Assembly: GCA_902782875.1 (NCBI GenBank)
Contig: CACZPE010000107.1
Location: 1 to 7,398 of the forward strand
Length of the DNA: 7,398 bases
Direction of reading: 5' to 3'
Source: an uncultured Ruminococcus sp.
Lineage (GTDB): Bacteria > Bacillota_A > Clostridia > Oscillospirales > Ruminococcaceae
The notes beneath the pieces were generated by a model that saw only the letters and a program-made list of their open reading frames with translations, was not told the origin of the DNA and made no database searches. This document shows, one piece after another, positions 1 to 5,194 of this stretch. Made by a program: the position numbers and the translations under genes. How positions within the stretch are numbered: position 1 is the first letter of the stretch; every line of letters starts with the position of its first letter.

Positions 1-19
1 TATCGGATAGTGAATAACA

Positions 20-74
20 GATAGTGAACAGAAAGGTCCCCGCCCTTATGCGGCAGCTCCTGCTGTTCACTATT
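20..74. repeat. Inverted-repeat element with nested hairpin
   Basis: The arm ATAGTGAACAG (21-31) is perfectly complementary to CTGTTCACTAT (63-73), and a G-T pair extends it to 20/74. Inside the loop AGG (34-36) can pair with CCT (59-61), and CCGC (40-43) with GCGG (50-53). GATAGTGAA also occurs as a direct repeat at 6-14 and 20-28, a 14-base period. This architecture resembles a REP or MITE-like unit or a structured RNA. There is no terminal T-run. Confidence 0.5.
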
Positions 75-103
75 CTATTATCTGCAGGAACTATATGCAG
101 AAT

Positions 104-221
104 GAGAGTTACCGGGCTGCACACTAAACCAGTTCCACTTAATTAATCAACGACCTAACAGCGGGCTTTGCCCTTGGTCAAAAATATTAGTTATAAATAT
201 GAAAGGTACCGAGCTGCAAAT
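104..221 (+). repeat. Diverged 21-bp direct repeat pair (104-124 and 201-221)
   Basis: The two 21-base units share 17 identical positions around the core TACCGxGCTGCA, and are 97 bases apart. The intervening sequence is AT-rich with one weak hairpin at 152-179. It may be a duplicated regulatory site or the remnant of a repeated intergenic element. The divergence makes a chance or decayed origin possible. Confidence 0.35.
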
Positions 222-276
222 ATAGCCATCTCCATAAAATTAATCTGCGAAGAGGGTGCAGGCTCAGCCTGTGGGC

Positions 277-305
277 TTGACAGAATTGGAATATGAATAT
301 ATAAT
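277..305 (+). promoter_or_regulatory. Perfect-consensus sigma-A promoter of the hydrogenase gene
   Basis: TTGACA at 277-282 and TATAAT at 300-305 are both exact consensus hexamers with a 17-base spacer. The expected transcription start is near 312, giving a leader of only about 17 bases. That leader is almost entirely the ribosome site (AGGAAAAGAGG, 312-322) followed by the ATG at 329. With no room for a riboswitch or attenuator, any control would have to act at the promoter; the small hairpin at 259-271 abuts the -35 box. Confidence 0.85.
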
Positions 306-328
306 ATTCTCAGGAAAAGAGGTATACT

Positions 329-1849
329 ATGAGAGGAATATATTCATCCGTAACGGATATGCGCCGTAAGGTATTCACCGAGGTGGCAAGGCTCGCGTAT
401 GAGGGCGGAGATTATTCAAGGATGGAGGATCTGCCGTATAAGATATGCCCGGGAGATGTAGCCCAGCACAGGGAGTCTATATTCCTTGAAAGGGCAATAG
501 TGGAGGAAAGACTGCGTCTTGCGATGGGGCTTCCCCTGCGTGATGTCAGCGAGCATGCTCCCGTGTCAAGAGGCGTGAACGAGAGCGCCATAGCAGAAAA
601 ATACTATGATCCGCCGCTTATCAATATAATCAGCTTTGCCTGCAATGCCTGCCCGACGATGCACTATCATGTGACGGAGATATGCCAGGGCTGCTTTGAA
701 AACCCCTGTAAGGAAGTATGTCCCAAGGGCGCTATAAGCATAAGGCACGGCAGATCTATAATAGATGAGGAAAAATGTATCAAATGCGGCCGCTGCAAGG
801 ACGTGTGCCCCTACGGTGCCATACTCAAGGTGGAGCGTCCCTGTGCCCGTGCCTGCGGCATGGATGCGATAGGCAGCGATGAGCACGGCAGAGCAACGAT
901 AAACTATGACCGCTGCGTGTCCTGCGGTATGTGCCTTGTCAACTGCCCCTTCGGAGCGATAGCAGACAAGGGCCAGATATTCCAGCTGATACACGCGATA
1001 AAAACAGGCCGCAGAGTCGTGGCGATAGTAGCTCCCGCATTCTACGGACAGTTCGGCAAGCTCACTCCCGAAAAGCTGACAGCCGCTATGAGAAAGCTGG
1101 GTTTTGACAGCGTGTCGGAGGTGGCAGTCGGCGCAGATCTGTGTACTGTGGAGGAAGCAAAGGACTTCATAGAGAATGTGCCTGAAAAGCTTGACTTTAT
1201 GGGTACTTCATGCTGTCCCGCATGGTCATCCATGGCAAAGAAGCTGTTCCCCGAACTGTCAAAGAATATATCCATGGCACTTACTCCCATGGTGCTCACA
1301 GCAAGACTTGAGAAGAAAAAGGATCCCGACTGTATGATCGCATTCATAGGCCCCTGCTCGGCAAAGAAGCTCGAAGCAAGCCGCAGATCCGTCAGGAGCT
1401 ATGTGGATTTCGTGCTCACTTTTGAAGAGCTGATGGGCATGTTTGCCGCAAAGGACGTTGATCTTGACAGCATTCCCGACGAGGAGGCTGTTCCTCTCAG
1501 CGAGGGCACAGGCGCAGGACGCGGATTTGCAGTAAGCGGCGGAGTTGCAGGCGCAGTCGCCGAGGAGATACACAGGATAGCCCCTGACAGGGAGGTAAAG
1601 ACCACCTCCGCACAGGGACTCTCGGAGTGCCGTAAGATGCTGCAGCTTGCAAAGGCACATAAGTATGACGGGTACCTGCTTGAGGGTATGGGCTGCCCGG
1701 GCGGATGTGTTGCGGGCGCGGGTACTCTCTGTGCCGTGAACAAGGCTACCGCGGGCATAGAGAAATACAAAAAGCAGGCAGACAAGAAGCTTGCATCCGA
1801 GACGGACTATGCAGATCAGCTTTATCTGCTTGAGGATTTTGAGCTGTGA
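329..1849 (+). CDS. Monomeric group B-type [FeFe] hydrogenase
   Basis: Catalyses reversible proton reduction/H2 oxidation, presumably in the cytoplasm with ferredoxin-like electron carriers. The N-terminal 90 residues have no motif I recognise. Residues 105-206 carry 16 cysteines (105, 108, 119, 122, 127, 131, 150, 153, 156, 160, 172, 176, 196, 199, 202, 206), enough for about four [4Fe-4S] clusters; two sets are classical CxxCxxCxxxCP. The H-cluster motifs follow: L1 TSCCPAW (293-299, C295 the likely proton-relay Cys, C296 a ligand), L2 IGPCSAKK (340-347, ligand C343) and L3 EGMGCPGGCVAGAG (452-465, ligands C456 and C460). The Gly before PC in L2, where typical group A enzymes have Met, and the GAG ending of L3 point to group B. 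There is no C-terminal small-subunit segment. AAGAGG lies 6 bases before the ATG. No maturase (HydE/F/G) or partner subunit gene is nearby. Physiological direction is unknown. Confidence 0.93.
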   Translation: MRGIYSSVTDMRRKVFTEVARLAYEGGDYSRMEDLPYKICPGDVAQHRESIFLERAIVEERLRLAMGLPLRDVSEHAPVSRGVNESAIAEKYYDPPLINIISFACNACPTMHYHVTEICQGCFENPCKEVCPKGAISIRHGRSIIDEEKCIKCGRCKDVCPYGAILKVERPCARACGMDAIGSDEHGRATINYDRCVSCGMCLVNCPFGAIADKGQIFQLIHAIKTGRRVVAIVAPAFYGQFGKLTPEKLTAAMRKLGFDSVSEVAVGADLCTVEEAKDFIENVPEKLDFMGTSCCPAWSSMAKKLFPELSKNISMALTPMVLTARLEKKKDPDCMIAFIGPCSAKKLEASRRSVRSYVDFVLTFEELMGMFAAKDVDLDSIPDEEAVPLSEGTGAGRGFAVSGGVAGAVAEEIHRIAPDREVKTTSAQGLSECRKMLQLAKAHKYDGYLLEGMGCPGGCVAGAGTLCAVNKATAGIEKYKKQADKKLASETDYADQLYLLEDFEL

Positions 1850-1900
1850 TATGATCAGGTAAGAAAGAGAAGAAAGAAAATAAATTTATAGGGGAAAAAT

Positions 1901-2806
1901 ATGTCAGCAACACTTCTGGTACTGGCCGCAGGGCTGGGCTCGCGTTTTTCGGGGGGAATAAAGCAGCTTACGCCGATAGGTAAAAACGGTGAGCTTCTTA
2001 TGGAGTATTCCGCGTATGATGCGGCAAGGGCAGGCTTTGACAAGGCTGTATACATTATAAGAAGGGATATAGAGGAGCAGTTCTGCGAGCTGGCAGACAG
2101 GCGCATATCAAAGATAATGCCTACTGAATACTGCTTTCAGGATATGAGTGATCTGCCTGAAGGATTTTCTGTGCCCGACGGAAGGACCAAGCCCTGGGGC
2201 ACGGTACATGCCGTGCTTGCAGCAAAGAAACTTATAAACGAACCTTTTCTTATAGTCAATGCCGATGATTATTACGGCAGAAATGCATATGAAAAAGCGT
2301 ATTCCTTCCTTACAGGAGTTCGTATGCCCTATGATCAGTGTATGTGCGGCTTTGTACTCAAGAATACTCTCAGCGACAACGGCACCGTTACAAGAGGAGT
2401 ATGCAGAAGCGGTGACAACGGTATACTCACGGGAGTTACAGAGACATATAAGGTGTCTGCACATGACGGCGTTATCGATGGATATGTTGACGGTGAGAGA
2501 GTAGTACTCGACCCCGACAGCATAGTATCAATGAATATGTGGGGCTTTGATGACAGTATCATGCCCAAATTTGAGAGACTTTTCGCAGAGTTCCTGGGGA
2601 ATATGAAAAAAGACGAAGAGAAGACATCGGAATATGCTCTGCCTATGGCAGCAGATGCTCTTATACGTTCGGGAGAGATAAATATAAAGGTGCTGCCCAC
2701 TCACGACAAGTGGTACGGTATGACTCTCAGCGAGGATGCAGCTGAGGTAAAGGCAGCCTTTGCGGATATGACAGGAAGAGGGATATATCCCGATACACTG
2801 GTATAA
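1901..2806 (+). CDS. Nucleotidyltransferase, sugar-phosphate (NTP_transferase) type
   Basis: This belongs to the GT-A fold family that transfers NMP from an NTP to a sugar phosphate or similar alcohol phosphate. The nucleotide-binding signature is LAAGLGSRFSGGIKQ (8-22), in which the phosphate-binding glycines and basic residues are visible. It is followed by the GTVHAVLAAK segment (100-109) and the metal-site motif NADDYYG (120-126). The later MNMWGF (211-216) fits the substrate-side strand of this family. At 301 residues it is a stand-alone catalytic domain, without the C-terminal left-handed helix of GlmU-type enzymes. The ribosome site AGGGGA is at 1890-1895. It lies 51 bases after the hydrogenase stop with no terminator or clear promoter between, so co-transcription is likely. 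No partner kinase or glycosyltransferase is adjacent, so the substrate cannot be assigned. Confidence 0.88.
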   Translation: MSATLLVLAAGLGSRFSGGIKQLTPIGKNGELLMEYSAYDAARAGFDKAVYIIRRDIEEQFCELADRRISKIMPTEYCFQDMSDLPEGFSVPDGRTKPWGTVHAVLAAKKLINEPFLIVNADDYYGRNAYEKAYSFLTGVRMPYDQCMCGFVLKNTLSDNGTVTRGVCRSGDNGILTGVTETYKVSAHDGVIDGYVDGERVVLDPDSIVSMNMWGFDDSIMPKFERLFAEFLGNMKKDEEKTSEYALPMAADALIRSGEINIKVLPTHDKWYGMTLSEDAAEVKAAFADMTGRGIYPDTLV

Positions 2807-2818
2807 TATTTGTATAAT

Positions 2819-2855
2819 GATAGTATAAATATACATAATGTATATTTATACTATC
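2819..2855 (+). terminator. AT-rich 16-bp perfect hairpin after the nucleotidyltransferase
   Basis: GATAGTATAAATATAC (2819-2834) and its exact reverse complement (2840-2855) flank a 5-base loop ATAAT, 12 bases after the stop codon. Position fits an mRNA 3' end. However the stem is AT-rich and no T-run follows, so it is not a textbook intrinsic terminator. It could instead be an RNA-stabilising hairpin or a protein-binding palindrome. Confidence 0.4.
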
Positions 2856-2914
2856 CTGAATACCCTCTCCGGCAGTATGTTTTATTACATTTTGAAAAAA
2901 ATTTGCAAAACCCC

Positions 2915-2944
2915 TTGACAGAATATAGGGATTTAGGTTATACT
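2915..2944 (+). promoter_or_regulatory. Strong sigma-A promoter of the rpmH block
   Basis: TTGACA (2915-2920) is exact consensus and TATACT (2939-2944) differs at one base; the spacer is 18 bases. The 30 bases upstream are A/T tracts (2881-2910) that could act as an UP element, as expected for a ribosomal protein gene. The expected start near 2951 gives a leader of about 84 bases before rpmH, long enough to hold the hairpin at 2954-2999. Confidence 0.85.
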
Positions 2945-2953
2945 ATATCATTA

Positions 2954-2999
2954 GTGGGAAAAGTCGGACATACCCTCTTTGTGTCTGCATATTTCCCGT
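2954..2999 (+). promoter_or_regulatory. Possible structured leader of rpmH mRNA
   Basis: The leader can fold into a two-part stem. GTGGGAAA (2954-2961) pairs with TTTCCCGT (2992-2999), including two G-U pairs. After a small internal loop, CGGACA (2965-2970) pairs with TGTCTG (2982-2987), with one G-U pair. The apical loop is pyrimidine-rich. It starts almost at the predicted 5' end and lies 20 bases upstream of the ribosome site. It could stabilise the transcript or serve control. Folding by eye only; it matches no leader family I know. Confidence 0.35.
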
Positions 3000-3034
3000 A
3001 GATCCAGAAATATTGTAAGCAAGGAGGAGAAATA

Positions 3035-3169
3035 ATGAAAAGAACTTATCAGCCTAAGAAGCTCCAGAGAAAGAAAGAGCATGGTTTCAGAAAGAGAATG
3101 GCTACCAAGAACGGCCGTAAGGTACTCGCCCGCAGAAGGGCAAAGGGCAGAAAGATGCTCACTTATTGA
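3035..3169 (+). CDS. rpmH: 50S ribosomal protein L34
   Basis: This is a 44-residue, highly basic protein of the large ribosomal subunit. It has the family hallmarks MKRTYQP at the N-terminus, [20 protein letters not shown] in the middle and KGRK near the C-terminus. The length is exactly typical for bacterial L34. A strong ribosome site (AAGGAGGAG, 3021-3029) lies 5 bases before the ATG. It is the first gene of the conserved rpmH-rnpA-yidD-yidC-jag block and has its own strong promoter. A short T-run follows the stop codon (3170-3176) without a preceding stem, so readthrough into rnpA is expected. Confidence 0.98.
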   Translation: MKRTYQPKKLQRKKEHGFRKRMATKNGRKVLARRRAKGRKMLTY

Positions 3170-3191
3170 TTTTTTTCAGAGAATACAAGGC

Positions 3192-3300
3192 AATGACCAA
3201 ATACCGCTCACACACCCGTGTTATTGTTATGAGACAGTCTTATGACTGTGCTTATTCGGATTGATTTATCCGTGATATGGGCCGGCGGTGTGAGGTCATT
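3192..3300 (+). promoter_or_regulatory. Potentially structured rpmH-rnpA intercistronic RNA
   Basis: Distant segments are complementary. AATGACC (3192-3198) pairs with GGTCATT (3294-3300), and the inner TCACAC (3208-3213) pairs with GTGTGA (3288-3293). These stems enclose two local hairpins: ACAGTC-TTAT-GACTGT (3234-3249) and CGGAT-TGATTT-ATCCG (3257-3272). The closed structure would end 11 bases before the rnpA ribosome site. It could tune rnpA translation or mark an mRNA cleavage point, which would help explain how much less RnpA than L34 is made from one transcript. The pairing is seen in the sequence; the function is inference. Confidence 0.4.
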
Positions 3301-3324
3301 TTATTTTCAAAAAGGGTGAGGCGT

Positions 3325-3705
3325 ATGAAGTACAGGATTCTCAACAGGAACAAGGATTTCGTGCGTCTGTACAACAAGGGAAAATACGTCTCAGGGCGTA
3401 TATGTGCTGTATATTTCAGAAAAAATCCGAAAAACAGGGCTGACGGCGAGAAATTCAACAGGATAGGCATATCAACAGGAAAGAAGATAGGCAATGCCGT
3501 CAGGAGAAGCAGGGCAAGACGTGTGATAAGGGCAGCTCTGAGAGGGTGTGAGCTCCCTGCAGGTCATGATATAGTCATAGCTGCAAGACAGGGCGCTGCA
3601 GAGTGCAAATCATACGAATGTGCTTCTTTTTTCAGAAAAAAGCTGATACCTGCCATGAACGGTCAGGACAACAGATCTGCTGACCGCAAGGACAGGCAGG
3701 CATGA
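3325..3705 (+). CDS. rnpA: Ribonuclease P protein component
   Basis: This small basic protein binds the RNase P RNA (rnpB) and helps it cleave the 5' leader of pre-tRNAs. The N-terminal KYRILNRNKDFVRLYNKGKY matches the family start. The RNA-binding signature lies at 53-69, KKIGNAVRRSRARRVIR; the usual RNR triplet reads R61-S62-R63 here. At 126 residues it is of normal length. I chose the ATG at 3325, preceded by AAAGGGTGAGG (3311-3321). An upstream in-frame ATG at 3277 has no ribosome site and would add 16 residues not typical of the family, inside the putative structured region. The stop overlaps the yidD start (ATGA), indicating translational coupling. The last 15 residues are hydrophilic and probably disordered. 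Confidence 0.96.
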   Translation: MKYRILNRNKDFVRLYNKGKYVSGRICAVYFRKNPKNRADGEKFNRIGISTGKKIGNAVRRSRARRVIRAALRGCELPAGHDIVIAARQGAAECKSYECASFFRKKLIPAMNGQDNRSADRKDRQA

Positions 3706-3956
3706 AAAGGTATATTTTAAGGGAGAGCTTTCTGCTCCCTGTAAAGTTCTACAGAAAATTCATATCACCCGCATTCGGACCTGTGTGCAGATACTATCCG
3801 TCATGCAGTGCCTACGCTATGGAAGCGGTAAGGCGGCACGGGATAATAAAGGGCACACTGCTCGCCGCATGGAGACTGCTCAGATGCAATCCGTTCTCAA
3901 GGGGCGGCGTGGATAAAGTCCCGGATGAAGTGATATTTTTCAGAAAGAGAAAATGA
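3702..3956 (+). CDS. yidD: Membrane protein insertion efficiency factor YidD
   Basis: A small protein that associates with the inner face of the membrane and improves YidC-dependent insertion. Family features run through all 84 residues: FYRKFISPAFG (16-26), the Cys motif CRYYPSCSAYA (29-39) with C29 and C35, RRHG (44-47), the tryptophan in AAWRLLRCNPFSRGG (55-69, third conserved Cys C62), and D71-K-V-P. The first 26 residues form a likely amphipathic helix plus the ISP turn. The ATG overlaps the rnpA stop by four bases, so it has no independent spacer and is probably translated by coupling. yidC follows 53 bases later, matching the known partnership. Length is normal. Confidence 0.97.
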   Translation: MKRYILRESFLLPVKFYRKFISPAFGPVCRYYPSCSAYAMEAVRRHGIIKGTLLAAWRLLRCNPFSRGGVDKVPDEVIFFRKRK

Positions 3957-3960
3957 CCGT

Positions 3961-3978
3961 GCAGACATACTGGTCTGC
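3961..3978 (+). promoter_or_regulatory. Small hairpin between yidD and yidC
   Basis: GCAGAC (3961-3966) and GTCTGC (3973-3978) form a 6-bp perfect stem with a 6-base loop, 4 bases after the yidD stop. There is no T-run, so it is not a terminator. It separates the two cistrons and leaves the yidC ribosome site (3997-4002) unpaired. Confidence 0.35.
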
Positions 3979-3996
3979 CATATGAAACAAAAGAAT

Positions 3997-4012
3997 AAGG
4001 AGATGTTGAATC
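3997..4012 (+). promoter_or_regulatory. Ribosome site of yidC, aligned on an ATC codon
   Basis: AAGGAG (3997-4002) is the only good Shine-Dalgarno near yidC. Seven bases separate it from ATC at 4010-4012, which is in the yidC frame and immediately follows an in-frame TGA (4007-4009). The nearby ATG (4003) and TTG (4006) are in another frame and too close to the site. This placement decides the preferred yidC start. Confidence 0.6.
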
Positions 4013-5188
4013 ACGGGTATCTCACAGATTATAGGCTATCCCCTCGGCTGGGTGATGTGGCTTGTATACAAGCTGGTGAATAACTACGGTATAGCGATAC
4101 CGATATTCACGCTTCTTGTAAGGCTCGTGCTGTTCCCTCTGTCTGTAAATCAGCAGAAATCAATGGCGGCTACCTCCGCTATACAGCCCAAGCTTGACAA
4201 GCTCAAAAAGCAGTATGCCAACAATCCGAACAAGCTTCAGGAAGAGCAGATGAAGCTCTATTCCGAGGAAAATATCAATCCTATGGCATCGTGCCTGCCG
4301 CTGGTACTTCAGCTGGTATTCCTCTACGGTGTGTTCGATGTTATCTACCGTCCCATAACACATATAGTAAGAGTCAGCAAGGATGTAATGACTGAGCTCA
4401 CAAATATCGCAGCACCGCTGTTTGAGGGCAACAGGGCATTCAGCTCGAGACCTGAGCTCTATCTTGTGCAGTCGATACAGTCAGATCCGCAGTACTATAT
4501 AGATCACGGCATATCGCCGGATATAGTCAACAGCGTGCTCAGCTTCAACAACAAGCTGCTGGGCTTCATAGATCTCGGTACCATACCGAAATCCGTCTTT
4601 GAGGATGGCTTTGCATTCTCGGCACAGAGCATAGGACTTATCATGATACCTGTAATCGCAGGTGTCCTTCAGCTCGTAACGACTATATACAGCAATATCA
4701 AGCAGAAGAAGCTCAATCCCGAGGCTGCATCCGCAATGGGCAGCATGAACCTGATGATGTATATGTTCCCTGTTATGTCGATCTGGATAAGCTTCACGGC
4801 AGCAGCAGGTCTCGGTTACTACTGGATATGCTCCTCTGTTGTAGGTATCATACAGATGGTAGTCCTCAACAAGATATACACTCCGGAATATGTACAGAAG
4901 CTCGTTGAGAAGGACAGGGAGAAGAACAAGAACAGAAAGCGCTCGGGCCTTATGCAGAAATACAATGAGCTCATGCAGCAGCAGATGGCTCAGAATGCAC
5001 AGACAAACAGCAGTATAAAGACATCTGCGGCAGTAAAGGACGAGGACGGCAACGAGATAAAGATGTCAAACTCCCAGATGAAGGAATATGAGAGAAAAAT
5101 AATCGCTGAAGCAAGACGCAGACAGGCTGAGAAATACGGCGATGTCTACGATGAGAACGAAAGCGATGATATGGATAAGAAAGGTTGA
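4010..5188 (+). CDS. yidC: Membrane protein insertase YidC/Oxa1/SpoIIIJ
   Basis: Inserts and folds membrane proteins with or without Sec. From the first conventional in-frame codon (GTG 4052) it has 378 residues; from ATC 4010 it has 392. I prefer 4010 because the only good ribosome site fits it and the added ITGISQIIGYPLGW resembles the conserved N-terminus of Gram-positive YidC (PLGxxM). In 392 numbering, the first membrane helix (about 15-45) carries the groove arginine R38 in LVRLVLFPLS. A charged coiled-coil hairpin follows (about 50-90), then a helix at about 94-112. An unusually long outer loop of roughly 90 residues leads to three more helices (about 204-224, 243-265, 269-287). There is no lipobox or large periplasmic domain, as usual outside Gram-negatives. 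The basic C-terminal tail (about 295-392) probably contacts ribosomes. khpB starts 6 bases downstream. Confidence 0.95.
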   Translation: MTGISQIIGYPLGWVMWLVYKLVNNYGIAIPIFTLLVRLVLFPLSVNQQKSMAATSAIQPKLDKLKKQYANNPNKLQEEQMKLYSEENINPMASCLPLVLQLVFLYGVFDVIYRPITHIVRVSKDVMTELTNIAAPLFEGNRAFSSRPELYLVQSIQSDPQYYIDHGISPDIVNSVLSFNNKLLGFIDLGTIPKSVFEDGFAFSAQSIGLIMIPVIAGVLQLVTTIYSNIKQKKLNPEAASAMGSMNLMMYMFPVMSIWISFTAAAGLGYYWICSSVVGIIQMVVLNKIYTPEYVQKLVEKDREKNKNRKRSGLMQKYNELMQQQMAQNAQTNSSIKTSAAVKDEDGNEIKMSNSQMKEYERKIIAEARRRQAEKYGDVYDENESDDMDKKG

Positions 5189-5194
5189 TTTGCG

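Larger units (their letters stand above)
1..276. other. Gene-free 5' region upstream of the hydrogenase
   Basis: No open frame with a plausible start and ribosome site is visible on either strand. The stretch is built of short repeats and small hairpins. It has an inverted-repeat element (20-74), a diverged direct repeat (104-124 and 201-221), a weak nested hairpin at 152-179 (GACC, then GGGC-TTT-GCCC, then GGTC), and a small hairpin CAGGC-TCA-GCCTG at 259-271 just before the -35 box of the next promoter. None is followed by a T-run, so none reads as a clear terminator. It may be decayed mobile or intergenic-repeat material; that is inference. Confidence 0.6.

Noticed and set aside
566..1785. 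Several long antisense frames inside the hydrogenase gene
   Set aside because: They are by-products of codon bias in the real gene, mutually overlapping, without ribosome sites or recognisable domains.
2810..3001. 63-codon plus-strand frame before rpmH
   Set aside because: It runs through the AT-rich hairpin, the rpmH promoter and leader, has no ribosome site and no recognisable protein features.
2807..3034. Replication origin near rpmH
   Set aside because: No TTATNCACA DnaA boxes or clustered iterons are visible, and dnaA is not adjacent.
3277..3324. Longer rnpA start at ATG 3277
   Set aside because: No ribosome site precedes it and the extra 16 residues are not typical of RnpA. ATG 3325 has a purine-rich site and begins with the family's usual residues.
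4003..4083. Small frame beginning with ATG 4003 (26 codons) at the yidC ribosome site
   Set aside because: AAGGAG directly abuts this ATG, leaving no spacing for initiation. The peptide has no recognisable features and overlaps the yidC N-terminus in another frame.
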